DNA of 64,000 nt, taken from positions 401,264-465,263 of the forward strand of contig NZ_JNZO01000006.1 of the NCBI RefSeq assembly GCF_000717595.1, read 5' to 3'. Below are positions 1-8,915 of the stretch, in pieces. The notes beneath the pieces were generated by a model. The model had not been told where the DNA came from. It saw only the letters and a list, made by a program, of their open reading frames with translations, and made no database searches. Every line of letters begins with the position of its first letter. Positions within the stretch are counted from its first letter, which is position 1. A program made the position numbers and the translations under genes. Source of the DNA: Streptomyces flavochromogenes (GTDB taxonomy: Bacteria; Actinomycetota; Actinomycetes; Streptomycetales; Streptomycetaceae).

Positions 1-1
1 C

Positions 2-691
<690 letters not shown>

Positions 692-710
692 TCCCGTCAC
701 GTCGTGACAC

Positions 711-749
711 CAGCGGGCCCCCGGGAAACTCCCTCCCGGGGGCCCGCTG
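711..749 (+). terminator. Terminator hairpin after guaB1
   Basis: Perfect 15-bp stem (cagcgggcccccggg with its complement) and a 9-nt loop, 20 bases after the guaB1 stop. There is no U tract, as is common in Streptomyces terminators. It sits just before the next start codon at 770, which argues against any earlier start for the GNAT gene. Confidence 0.75.
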
Positions 750-769
750 TCGTCCCGTACGGTCGCCGC

Positions 770-1294
770 ATGGACCATGTGGACCGTACGGAGATCCGGC
801 CCTGCCGCGCCGCCGACCTGCCCCTGCTCGACCGGCACCTTCCCACGCCGGGGGCGCCGACGCGCCACGCGGACCGGTTCGCGCGCCAGGAGGCCGGGAC
901 GGGCACGTACCTCCTCGCCTGGCGGGACGGGGTGCCCATCGGCCACGGACAGGTCCGCTGGGACGGCTGCGCGGCCCCCGGGGTGCGGGCCGCGGTCGGG
1001 GAGTGCCCCGAGTTCAACGGCCTCGACGTACGGGCGGAGCTTCGGGGACAGGGCATCGGCACGGCCCTGATCCACGCGGCCGAAGAGCTGACGCGGGAAC
1101 GCGGCGGGACGGCCCTGGGGCTCGGCGTGGGGCACGACAACCCACGGGCGGCGGCGCTGTACCGCCGGCTCGGCTACGGGCCCGTCGTCGCGTACACCGA
1201 CCGCTGGAGCTGGACGGACCCGGACGGGCGCACGCACGAGGAAGCCGATCCCTGCACCTTCCTGGTCAGGGACCTCACGACGCCGGACGCCTGA
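770..1294 (+). CDS. GNAT family N-acetyltransferase
   Basis: 174 aa from ATG 770. An upstream in-frame start (704) would run through the guaB1 terminator, so 770 is preferred. The acetyl-CoA pyrophosphate-binding segment is visible as LRGQGIGTALIHAAEEL, and GHDNPRAAALYRRLGYGPV is the typical motif B. The substrate cannot be told from sequence. The 3' end overlaps the converging SGNH hydrolase gene by 20 bases. Confidence 0.8.
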   Translation: MDHVDRTEIRPCRAADLPLLDRHLPTPGAPTRHADRFARQEAGTGTYLLAWRDGVPIGHGQVRWDGCAAPGVRAAVGECPEFNGLDVRAELRGQGIGTALIHAAEELTRERGGTALGLGVGHDNPRAAALYRRLGYGPVVAYTDRWSWTDPDGRTHEEADPCTFLVRDLTTPDA

Positions 1295-2339
1295 GCGGAG
1301 GTTCCAGGACGCCGCCGAGGACCTCCGCGACCGCCGCCGCGATCCTGGCGTGGCCCCGGTCGTCCGGGTGCAGTCCGTCCGCCAGGTGCTCAGGGCCGAG
1401 CAGGGGCCGTCCCGGGAGCACCAGGAGCCGTGTGTCGCCCTCGGCCGCCAGATCCCGGCCGGCCCGCTCCATGGCCCTGCGCAGCTCCGTGAGGGTCGCT
1501 CCCAGGACGTTGCGGGTGTGCTCGGCCGCCGGGCGCAGCACGGGCGAGACGATCAGCAGCGGGGTGTCCGGGTGGCCTTGGCGGACCAGGCTCACGAAGG
1601 CCCGGACGGTGGCGTAGAGCCAGTCGGCCGTCGCGGGCACCGTGGACCAGCAGTTGGTGCCGAACGCGAGGGTGATCACCTCGCCGGGGAGCCGCGCCAG
1701 GTGTTCGGCGAGCGGGAGCTCGCCGCGTGCCCCGCCCGCGTACCCGAGGTTCACCGCGTCGAGGCCCAGGAGCCGTCCCGCCGTGGCGGGCCAGGAGTGG
1801 GCCGGGCGGGTCGACCACCAGCCCTCGGTGATCGAATCGCCGTGGACCAGCCAGCGGGGCTGCGCGGGGGCGGGGGAAAGCGCCCCGCCGAGGGCCTGCA
1901 GGGCGAGCGGCACCGGCGCCTGGCCCTCCGGGAGGTGGAGGGTGAACACACCGCCGCCCGGGGGCAGCGGGAGCGTCACGGTGGCCTCGGGGGCCGGGGC
2001 GGCACAGGCCTCGCCGACGAGCCGCGTACCGCTCCAGAGGGCGAAGCAGTGGCGGAGTCCGGCGAGCGGGTCGCCGGACTCCGGGACGGCCGCCCGGTAG
2101 CGCAGCCGCACCGCGCGCGTGCCGGGGGCGGCCGTGAACTCGATGCGTACGCCGATGGGGAGCGCGGCCCGCTCGGCGATGTCCCACGGCAGGCGTTCCA
2201 GGTCGTCGGGATCGGCGCGCACCGGCCGGTTCCCGTCCAGCCAGGCCGTACCGCGCAGGAACGGCGCCGGGTCGAGCCAGCCCACCTGTGCCTCCGATCG
2301 GGGGGTCGTCGTGGCCTCGCAGCGTGGGTCATGGGGCAT
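1275..2339 (-). CDS. SGNH/GDSL hydrolase family protein
   Basis: 354 aa. The SGNH blocks are clear: block I HGDSITEG (Ser169), block II glycine in NLGYAGGARG, block III FGTNCW (Asn229), block V DGLHPDD (Asp321, His324). Roughly the first 160 residues form a separate, probably beta-rich accessory domain before the hydrolase domain. No signal peptide is visible, so a cytosolic esterase or deacetylase is likely. The substrate is unknown. Its 3' end overlaps the GNAT gene by 20 bp on the opposite strand. Confidence 0.8.
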   Translation of the reverse strand: MPHDPRCEATTTPRSEAQVGWLDPAPFLRGTAWLDGNRPVRADPDDLERLPWDIAERAALPIGVRIEFTAAPGTRAVRLRYRAAVPESGDPLAGLRHCFALWSGTRLVGEACAAPAPEATVTLPLPPGGGVFTLHLPEGQAPVPLALQALGGALSPAPAQPRWLVHGDSITEGWWSTRPAHSWPATAGRLLGLDAVNLGYAGGARGELPLAEHLARLPGEVITLAFGTNCWSTVPATADWLYATVRAFVSLVRQGHPDTPLLIVSPVLRPAAEHTRNVLGATLTELRRAMERAGRDLAAEGDTRLLVLPGRPLLGPEHLADGLHPDDRGHARIAAAVAEVLGGVLEPPLRRPAS

Positions 2340-2346
2340 GAGGAGT

Positions 2347-2459
2347 CAATGCTCGGAAGAGGCCGGTTCACACCCCCAATGTGTGGATTCATGCGGGGGA
2401 GCGCAATGTTTCCCCGTCTGCGACCCGAGCGCGCAATGATCATTCGGCAGTGCGCAACA
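2347..2459. promoter_or_regulatory. Phased CAATG array upstream of the amino-acid permease
   Basis: CAATG occurs at 2347, 2377, 2404 and 2434, and CAACA at 2455; the last three sit in the longer context GCGCAAY. Spacings are 30, 27, 30 and 21 bp, close to whole helical turns. Lrp/AsnC octamers bind such phased sites, and an AsnC-type gene lies just downstream of the permease. A similar three-copy array precedes the amidase gene at 5522. Operator function is inferred. Confidence 0.45.
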
Positions 2460-2628
2460 ACCCTGCATTACGAGTGCGAACCTCCGCCCCTTAGGCTCAT
2501 GCCTCGTACCAGGAGTGGCGGGGACCGCCTGCTCGGCGGTTCCCCTCCCCCGTGGGCTTCTTTCGTCATGCCCGCGTACCGCCGCGGTCCCACGTCACGA
2601 CGACAGGCAGCGATAAGGAGCCTCCGCA

Positions 2629-4116
2629 GTGCTGGACCATGGCGCAGCCCCACCGGTCGAGGAATCGGCCACCCGCAAGACCTCCGCTCTCGGCGCACTG
2701 ACCCGGCGCAAGCCGGTGGAACAGCTGGTCGCAGAGGGTGGGCAGGGCGAGGGTGGCAATCTCCGCCGCTCGCTCTCCATGTGGCAGCTGACCATGATCA
2801 GCATCGGTGCCACGCTCGGCACCGGCATCTTCGTCGTGCTCGGCGACGCCGTTCCGAAGGCCGGCCCCGCGGTCACCATCGCCTTCGTCATCGCCGGCCT
2901 CACGGCTCTGTTCTCCGCCCTCTCGTACGCCGAGCTGGCCGGCTCCATACCGGTCGCGGGTTCCTCCTACTCGTACGCTTACGCAACGATGGGTGAACTC
3001 GTCGCCTGGGTCTGCGGCTGGTGCCTGGTCCTGGAGTACGGCGTCTCGGTCGCCGCCGTGGCCGTCGGCTGGGGCGAGTACCTCAACGAGCTGCTCGACG
3101 GCACGATCGGCGTCACCATCCCCGACGTGCTCTCCTCGGCCCCGGGTGAGGGCGGCGTGATCAATCTGCCCGGCCTCATCGTGGTGCTGCTCGCCATGGT
3201 GTTCCTGCTCGGCGGCGCCCGTGAGTCCGCCGTGGTCAACACGATCATGGTCTTCGTGAAGATCGCCGCGCTCGTGCTCTTCTGCGCCATCGGCTTCATG
3301 GGCTTCAAGTCCGGCAACTACGCCGACTTCATGCCGCTCGGCATGGCCGGCGTCAGCGCCGCCGGCGCGAGCCTCTTCTTCTCGTACATCGGCTTCGACG
3401 CCGCCTCCACCGCCGGTGAGGAGGCGAAGGACCCGAAGCGTGACCTGCCCCGCGCGATCATGCTCTCGCTGCTCATCGTCACGGTCCTCTACGTCCTGGT
3501 CGCGGCCGTCGCCGTCGGCGCGTGGAACTGGAAGGACTTCGACGGTTCCGAGGCCACGCTCGCCGCGATCATGAACGACGTCAGCGGCCAGAAGTTCTGG
3601 GGCACCCTGCTCGCCGCCGGCGCCGTCATCTCGATCGCCAGCGTCGTGCTCACCGTGCTCTACGGCCAGACCCGTGTGCTCTTCGCGATGTCCCGCGACG
3701 GCCTCGTTCCCAAGGTCTTCGGCAAGGTCAACGCCAAGACCGGCACCCCGCGGGTGAACACCGTCCTCGTGTCGCTGTTCTGCGGCGCGCTCGCCTCCGT
3801 CATCCCGCTGGGCAAGCTCGTCGACGCGACCAGCATCGGCACCCTGTTCGCCTTCGCCCTGGTCAACATCGCGGTGATCGTGCTTCGCCGCACCCGTCCG
3901 ACCATGGACCGCACCTTCCGCGTGCCGCTCGGCTGGACCTTCCCCGTCCTGGGCTTCCTGTTCTGCGTGTACAACATGTTCAGCCTGGACTCGGTCACCT
4001 GGGTGGTCTTCGGTTGCTGGATGGCCGCGGGCCTCGTGTTCTACTTCCTGTACGGCATGCGCCGCTCCCGACTGGCCTCCGCGCCGACCGTGGCAGAGAC
4101 CTCAGCAGAGAAGTGA
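2629..4116 (+). CDS. APC family amino acid permease
   Basis: 495 aa from a GTG start with an AAGGAG ribosome-binding site at 2615-2620. The protein is an amino acid/polyamine/organocation carrier with about 12 membrane segments. TM1 carries the unwound GTGIFV substrate motif, and the FFSYIGFDAASTAGEEAKDPKRDLPRAI stretch around TM6-TM8 is diagnostic of the cationic amino-acid transporter/YfnA group. It is followed 10 bases later by an AsnC-type regulator and, beyond one convergent gene, by an amidase and an amine oxidase. This suggests uptake of an amino acid or amine catabolised by those enzymes. The substrate is not determinable here. Confidence 0.88.
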   Translation: MLDHGAAPPVEESATRKTSALGALTRRKPVEQLVAEGGQGEGGNLRRSLSMWQLTMISIGATLGTGIFVVLGDAVPKAGPAVTIAFVIAGLTALFSALSYAELAGSIPVAGSSYSYAYATMGELVAWVCGWCLVLEYGVSVAAVAVGWGEYLNELLDGTIGVTIPDVLSSAPGEGGVINLPGLIVVLLAMVFLLGGARESAVVNTIMVFVKIAALVLFCAIGFMGFKSGNYADFMPLGMAGVSAAGASLFFSYIGFDAASTAGEEAKDPKRDLPRAIMLSLLIVTVLYVLVAAVAVGAWNWKDFDGSEATLAAIMNDVSGQKFWGTLLAAGAVISIASVVLTVLYGQTRVLFAMSRDGLVPKVFGKVNAKTGTPRVNTVLVSLFCGALASVIPLGKLVDATSIGTLFAFALVNIAVIVLRRTRPTMDRTFRVPLGWTFPVLGFLFCVYNMFSLDSVTWVVFGCWMAAGLVFYFLYGMRRSRLASAPTVAETSAEK

Positions 4117-4126
4117 TCCACCCGTA

Positions 4127-4582
4127 GTGCGACTCAACGACCTCGACGAACGCATCGTCCACGCCCTCGCGGAAGACGCCCGCCGCAGCTACGCCGACAT
4201 CGGCTCGCTCGTCGGACTCTCCGCCCCCGCCGTGAAGCGGCGCGTGGACCGGCTCAGGGCCGAGGGCGCCATCACCGGATTCACCGTACGGGTGGACCCG
4301 GCGGCGCTCGGCTGGGAGACCGAGGGCTTCGTCGAGATCTACTGTCGCCACAACACCTCGCCGGACGACATCCGGCGAGGTCTGGAGCGGTACCCCGAGG
4401 TGGTGTCCGCGTCGACCGTCACCGGCGACGCGGACGCCGTCGTCCAGGTCTTCGCCTCGGACATGCGCCACTTCGAGCGGGTCCTGGAGCGGATCGCGGG
4501 CGAGCCCTTCGTGGAGCGCACCAAGTCCGTCCTGGTGCTGTCGCCGCTGCTGCGACGCTTCTCCTCGGGTTCGCCCGCGTAG
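4127..4582 (+). CDS. Lrp/AsnC family transcriptional regulator
   Basis: 151 aa from GTG 4127. The N-terminal AsnC helix-turn-helix is clear (DLDERIVHALAEDAR... IGSLVGLSAPAVKRRVDRL), followed by a RAM effector-binding domain with TGDADAVVQVFA. It lies 10 bp after the permease and is probably co-transcribed. Phased CAATG/CAACG arrays upstream of the permease and of the amidase are the natural candidate targets, making this a local regulator of amino-acid or amine use. Confidence 0.88.
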   Translation: MRLNDLDERIVHALAEDARRSYADIGSLVGLSAPAVKRRVDRLRAEGAITGFTVRVDPAALGWETEGFVEIYCRHNTSPDDIRRGLERYPEVVSASTVTGDADAVVQVFASDMRHFERVLERIAGEPFVERTKSVLVLSPLLRRFSSGSPA

Positions 4583-4605
4583 CCCCGCGGGGACGCCGGC
4601 CGGCG

Positions 4606-4637
4606 GGGCGGTGCGGGCCGTGGTTCCCGCACCGCCC
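4606..4637. terminator. Bidirectional terminator hairpin
   Basis: 12-bp stem (gggcggtgcggg and complement) with an 8-nt loop between the converging AsnC and secreted-protein genes. It can serve both strands. Confidence 0.6.
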
Positions 4638-4664
4638 TCCGCCCGCCCACCCCCGTGGGGCGGT

Positions 4665-5231
4665 CTACTCGGTCGGGTAGACGAACTCCCAGGGCACGAC
4701 CTCGAAGTCGCCCGTGCCCTTCTCGACCTTCTCGAACGGCGCGCCGCTGATGCACGGCGGCACCTTGTCCTTCTGCGGGTCGGCGGTCATCCAGGTGTAG
4801 CCGAGCCGGTCGCCGCCGGGGGCGTCGTGCACCGTGACGCCCACCCGCGCCTTCCGGAACTCCTTCACGTCCGTCTCGACGACGACACCGGACACGACGG
4901 CCACCTTGCCGCCCGTGGTGAGGCAGTCGACCTTCACCTTGGCGTACCCGCCCCAGTCGCCCTTGTAGTGGCTGAAGCGGAAGGTGCCGGTGGCCTTCAT
5001 CGGATCCTGCCGGTCCTTCTCCGCCAGATGCGCGTCGAAGGAGAACGTGATGTCGTCCCCGGCCGGGCGGTACAGCTTGGCCGAGCCGGTCAGCGCGGCG
5101 GCCTCCGATACGGCGGCCGGAGCCGCGGCGGAGCGGTGGCTGTCCTCCGCCGAAGCGGCGGCCATGCCCCCGGCCCCCAGGGTGAGCAGGACGGCGGCGG
5201 AGACGGCGACGATCTTCGTACGGCGGTTCAT
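4665..5231 (-). CDS. Secreted protein of unknown function
   Basis: 188 aa. The start at 5231 is chosen because it has an AAAGGA ribosome-binding site and opens a classical Sec signal peptide (MNRRTKIVAVSAAVLLTLGA..., likely cleavage after ASA near residue 27); longer in-frame extensions are arginine-rich non-coding sequence. The mature part has a beta-rich look and two cysteines (VDCLTTGG, VPPCISG) that could form a disulfide. It ends with PWEFVYPTE. I do not recognise the family. Confidence 0.75.
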   Translation of the reverse strand: MNRRTKIVAVSAAVLLTLGAGGMAAASAEDSHRSAAAPAAVSEAAALTGSAKLYRPAGDDITFSFDAHLAEKDRQDPMKATGTFRFSHYKGDWGGYAKVKVDCLTTGGKVAVVSGVVVETDVKEFRKARVGVTVHDAPGGDRLGYTWMTADPQKDKVPPCISGAPFEKVEKGTGDFEVVPWEFVYPTE

Positions 5232-5382
5232 GGCTACTCGGTCCTTTCGGCAGGTCGTCCGGGGGTTCCCTCCGGACGACCACCACTCTTCCGCGGCGCC
5301 CGGCGCACGGCGTCGAGCCGCAGGACGGTTCCGCCTCCGCCGCGCGGCGGAGGCGGACCGCGACCCCGGGCGGAGCCGTACG

Positions 5383-5440
5383 CAACGAATCGCCGCCCCA
5401 CCGGTCGATCGCGCAACGGTTCGACGGTCGGTCCGCAACG
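5383..5440. promoter_or_regulatory. Phased CAACG array upstream of the amidase
   Basis: CGCAACG occurs three times (5381-5387, 5412-5418, 5434-5440) with 31 and 22 bp between copies, about three and two helical turns. This closely matches the 30 and 21 bp spacing of the GCGCAAY copies upstream of the permease. It is probably a shared AsnC-type operator; this is inference. Confidence 0.45.
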
Positions 5441-5521
5441 CTGCCGTCTTGTCCCGAGCAAGCGCGAAACCGTACCGTTTTTGACGTCTTCCCCCTGTAC
5501 TCCGACCTCCGAGGATCACGC

Positions 5522-6328
5522 ATGCCCGCGCTGCGCACCGCCCTGCTCCAGAGCTCCGGCGAACTCGGTGACGTGGCCGCCAACCTCAAGATCCTCGACG
5601 AGGCCGCCGGACGCGCCGCCGCCGCCGGAGCGGGACTGCTGCTCGTCCCCGAGCTCTTCCTCACCGGGTACGCCATCGGCGCCGACATCGCCCGACTGGC
5701 CGAGCCTGTCGACGGCCCCTCCGCCCGCGCCGTCGCGGCGATCGCCGTGCGCCACGGCCTGGCCGTCGGCTACGGCTACCCGGAGCGGGACACCGAGCAG
5801 CACGGGGTCCTGTACAACTCCGCGCAGCTCATCGGCGCCGACGGCGTCCCGCTCGCGCAGTACCGGAAGACCCACCTCTTCGGCGACTTCGAGCTGAAGT
5901 GGTTCACCCCCGGTGACCGGGCCGTCGTCCAGGCGGAGCTCGACGGCCTGACCGTCGGCATGATGATCTGCTACGACGTCGAGTTCCCCGAGAACGTGCG
6001 GGCGCACGCGCTGGCCGGTACGGACCTCCTCCTCGTGCCGACCGCGCTCATGCACCCCGCCGAGGTCGTGCCCCTGTCCGTGGTGCCGGTCCGCGCCTTC
6101 GAGAACCAGCTCTACATCGCCTACGCCAACCGGACCGGCCCGGAGGGCGCGTTCGAGTTCGTCGGCCTCTCCACCCTGGCGGGCCCCGACGGCACCGCCC
6201 GGGCCCGCGCCGGGCGCGGCGAGGACCTCGTCCTCGGCGACGTCGACCCGGCCTTCCTCGCGGCCTCCCGCGGCGAGAACCCCTATCTCCGCGACCGGCG
6301 CCCGGGCCTTTACGGCTCTCTCGTCTGA
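5522..6328 (+). CDS. Carbon-nitrogen hydrolase (nitrilase superfamily) family protein
   Basis: 268 aa. The nitrilase catalytic triad is visible: Glu44 in LLVPELFLTG, Lys116 in YRKTHLF and Cys150 in MICYDVEFPENVR. Length and motifs fit single-domain aliphatic amidase/omega-amidase/N-carbamoylputrescine-amidase-like enzymes. It is immediately upstream of an FAD amine oxidase, so a plausible job is hydrolysis of an amide formed during amine or amino-acid breakdown. The substrate is open. The intergenic region carries the CAACG array described separately. Confidence 0.88.
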   Translation: MPALRTALLQSSGELGDVAANLKILDEAAGRAAAAGAGLLLVPELFLTGYAIGADIARLAEPVDGPSARAVAAIAVRHGLAVGYGYPERDTEQHGVLYNSAQLIGADGVPLAQYRKTHLFGDFELKWFTPGDRAVVQAELDGLTVGMMICYDVEFPENVRAHALAGTDLLLVPTALMHPAEVVPLSVVPVRAFENQLYIAYANRTGPEGAFEFVGLSTLAGPDGTARARAGRGEDLVLGDVDPAFLAASRGENPYLRDRRPGLYGSLV

Positions 6329-6396
6329 GCCGCCCCGCCCCCACCTCGCGCAGTCGCCAAGACTCACCCCCTTTCCGTGCAAGGAGTCCGTACCCC

Positions 6397-8094
6397 ATGA
6401 CGTCCACGGTGCCCACGACCGCCGTCCCCCACAGCGACGGCCAGCCGCCGATCACCATGTTCGGTCCGGACTTCCCGTACGCCTACGACGACTTCCTGGC
6501 CCACCCGGCCGGTCTCGGCCAGATACCGGCGACCGAGCACGGCACCGAGGTCGCCGTCATCGGCGGCGGACTCTCCGGCATCATCGCCGCGTACGAGCTG
6601 ATGAAGATGGGCCTCAAGCCCGTCGTCTACGAGGCCGACGAGATCGGTGGCCGGCTGCGTACCGTCGGCTTCGAGGGCACCGCGACCGAGGGCCTCACCG
6701 CCGAGATGGGCGCCATGCGCTTCCCGCCCTCCTCGACCGCGCTCCAGCACTACATCGACCTGGTCGGCCTGGAGACCACGCCCTTCCCGAACCCGCTGGC
6801 CGAGACGACCCCCTCGACCGTCGTCGACCTCAAGGGCGAGTCGCACTACGCCACCACCGTCGACGACCTCCCGCAGGTCTACCGCGACGTGATGAACGCG
6901 TGGAACGCCTGCCTCGACGAGGGCGCCGACTTCTCCGACATGAACCAGGCCATGCGCGAGCGCGATGTCCCGCGCATCCGTGAGATCTGGTCGAAGCTCG
7001 TCGAGAAGCTCGACAACCAGACCTTCTACGGCTTCCTCTGCGAGTCGGAGTCCTTCAAGTCCTTCCGGCACCGCGAGATCTTCGGCCAGGTCGGCTTCGG
7101 CACCGGCGGCTGGGACACCGACTTCCCCAACTCCATCCTGGAGATCCTCCGCGTCGTCTACACCGAGGCCGACGACCACCACCGCGGCATCGTCGGCGGC
7201 TCGCAGCAGCTGCCGCTGCGCCTGTGGGAGCGCGAGCCGGAGAAGATCGTCCACTGGGCGCAGGGCACCTCGCTCAGCTCCCTGCACGAGGGCACCCCGA
7301 AGCCCGCCGTGACCCGGCTGAACCGGACCGCCGGCAACCGGATCACCGTCACCGACGCCTCCGGCGACATCCGTACCTTCCAGGCGGCGATCTTCACCGC
7401 CCAGTCCTGGATGCTGCTCTCCAAGATCGCCTGTGACGACTCGCTCTTCCCGATCGACCACTGGACGGCGATCGAGCGCACCCACTACATGGAGTCGTCC
7501 AAGCTCTTCGTGCCCGTGGACCGGCCGTTCTGGCTGGACAAGGACGAGGAGACCGGCCGTGACGTCATGTCGATGACGCTGACCGACCGGATGACCCGTG
7601 GCACGTACCTCCTGGACGACGGCCCGGACAAGCCGGCCACCATCTGCCTGTCGTACACCTGGTGCGACGACAGCCTGAAGTGGCTGCCGCTGTCCGCGAA
7701 CGAGCGGATGGAGGTCATGCTGAAGTCGCTCGGCGAGATCTACCCCAAGGTCGACATCCGGAAGCACATCATCGGCAACCCGGTGACGGTCTCCTGGGAG
7801 AACGAGCCCTACTTCATGGGCGCGTTCAAGGCGAACCTGCCCGGTCACTACCGCTACCAGCGGCGCCTGTTCACCCACTTCATGCAGGACCGGCTGCCCG
7901 AGGACAAGCGGGGCATCTTCCTCGCGGGCGACGACATCTCCTGGACGGCCGGCTGGGCCGAGGGCGCGGTCCAGACGGCCCTCAACGCGGTGTGGGGCGT
8001 GATGCACCACTTCGGCGGCGGTACCGACGCCACCAACCCGGGTCCGGGCGACGTGTACGACGAGATCGCGCCGGTCGAGCTGCCGGAGGACTGA
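6397..8094 (+). CDS. FAD-dependent flavin monoamine oxidase family protein
   Basis: 565 aa with ATG 6397 after a GCAAGGAGTC ribosome-binding site. The Rossmann FAD motif VIGGGLSGIIAAYE begins near residue 54, followed by YEADEIGGRLRT. The C-terminal FAD-contact segment GIFLAGDDISWTAGWAEGAVQTAL closes the amine-oxidase fold. It oxidatively deaminates an amine or amino acid, releasing peroxide and ammonia. Pairing with the amidase 69 bp upstream suggests a two-step nitrogen-salvage route, like bacterial monooxygenase/amidase pairs, though the real substrate is unknown. Confidence 0.88.
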   Translation: MTSTVPTTAVPHSDGQPPITMFGPDFPYAYDDFLAHPAGLGQIPATEHGTEVAVIGGGLSGIIAAYELMKMGLKPVVYEADEIGGRLRTVGFEGTATEGLTAEMGAMRFPPSSTALQHYIDLVGLETTPFPNPLAETTPSTVVDLKGESHYATTVDDLPQVYRDVMNAWNACLDEGADFSDMNQAMRERDVPRIREIWSKLVEKLDNQTFYGFLCESESFKSFRHREIFGQVGFGTGGWDTDFPNSILEILRVVYTEADDHHRGIVGGSQQLPLRLWEREPEKIVHWAQGTSLSSLHEGTPKPAVTRLNRTAGNRITVTDASGDIRTFQAAIFTAQSWMLLSKIACDDSLFPIDHWTAIERTHYMESSKLFVPVDRPFWLDKDEETGRDVMSMTLTDRMTRGTYLLDDGPDKPATICLSYTWCDDSLKWLPLSANERMEVMLKSLGEIYPKVDIRKHIIGNPVTVSWENEPYFMGAFKANLPGHYRYQRRLFTHFMQDRLPEDKRGIFLAGDDISWTAGWAEGAVQTALNAVWGVMHHFGGGTDATNPGPGDVYDEIAPVELPED

Positions 8095-8107
8095 TCCCCC
8101 CCGCGGG

Positions 8108-8842
8108 TCAGGGCCTGGTCAGGGGCGTGAGGAGCATCCGTCCCACCAGGCCCACCGAGCGGTCGAGGCGTTCCGTGAACTCCTCGGCCAGCTCGGGCAG
8201 GCCGCGCAGCTGCCACAGCGAGCGCGCCGCCAGCCAGGCCCCGTCGCGGGCCCGGTCGAGGCTCCAGCAGCCGAGCAGATGTGTCAGCGGGTCCGCGATC
8301 TCCAGGAGGTCCGGGCCCGGCATCAGTTCCTCCCGGATGCGCTCCTCCAGGAGGACCAGGACGTCGCCGACCCGGTCGAACTCGTCCTCCAGGTCGGCCG
8401 GCGCGCACTCCAGGACCCGGCAGGTGTCGACCACCGCGAGGGCCAGGTCGTGGCCGATGTGGGCGTTGATCCCGGCCAGCGCGAACTGCAGCGGCCGGAC
8501 GCCGGGATGGCGGCGGTAGCGGAACAGCGGCCGCCAGCAGGCGGGGGAGGGGCGGCCGGTCGCGGCCGCGTCGACCGCGGTCAGGTACCGCTCGGCGAAC
8601 CGCACGTCGAGGGTGGCGGCGGCACGCCGGTCGGCGAAGCCGCCCGCCTCGATCGCATGGCCGATCTCCTCGGTGACGGTCAGATAGACCCGGTTGAAGA
8701 CGGCGACCCCGTCGGCCGGATGCCAGGCCGACCGGAACGCCCGCATCCGGTCCACCACGGGGTCGACCGCGAGGAACGGGCCGGGCTGCCGCCCGACCCG
8801 CTGTGTCTGTTCGCTCTGCCCGATCTGCTGGGTCTGCGCCAT
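8108..8842 (-). CDS. DUF5995 family protein
   Basis: 244 aa. The central motif ALAGINAHIGHDLALAVVDTC, with paired histidines in a helical context, is typical of the DUF5995 group common in actinobacteria. The first 20 residues are glutamine-rich and poorly conserved in look. No signal peptide or membrane segment is visible. Function is unknown. It converges on the amine oxidase with only 13 bp between the stop codons. Confidence 0.75.
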   Translation of the reverse strand: MAQTQQIGQSEQTQRVGRQPGPFLAVDPVVDRMRAFRSAWHPADGVAVFNRVYLTVTEEIGHAIEAGGFADRRAAATLDVRFAERYLTAVDAAATGRPSPACWRPLFRYRRHPGVRPLQFALAGINAHIGHDLALAVVDTCRVLECAPADLEDEFDRVGDVLVLLEERIREELMPGPDLLEIADPLTHLLGCWSLDRARDGAWLAARSLWQLRGLPELAEEFTERLDRSVGLVGRMLLTPLTRP

Positions 8843-8915
8843 GCGGGCAGGCTCCCAGTCGCCGGGCCCGGGAGGGAACTCCTCCGGCCCGGCTTACCCA
8901 GAACGGGCGAATCAC

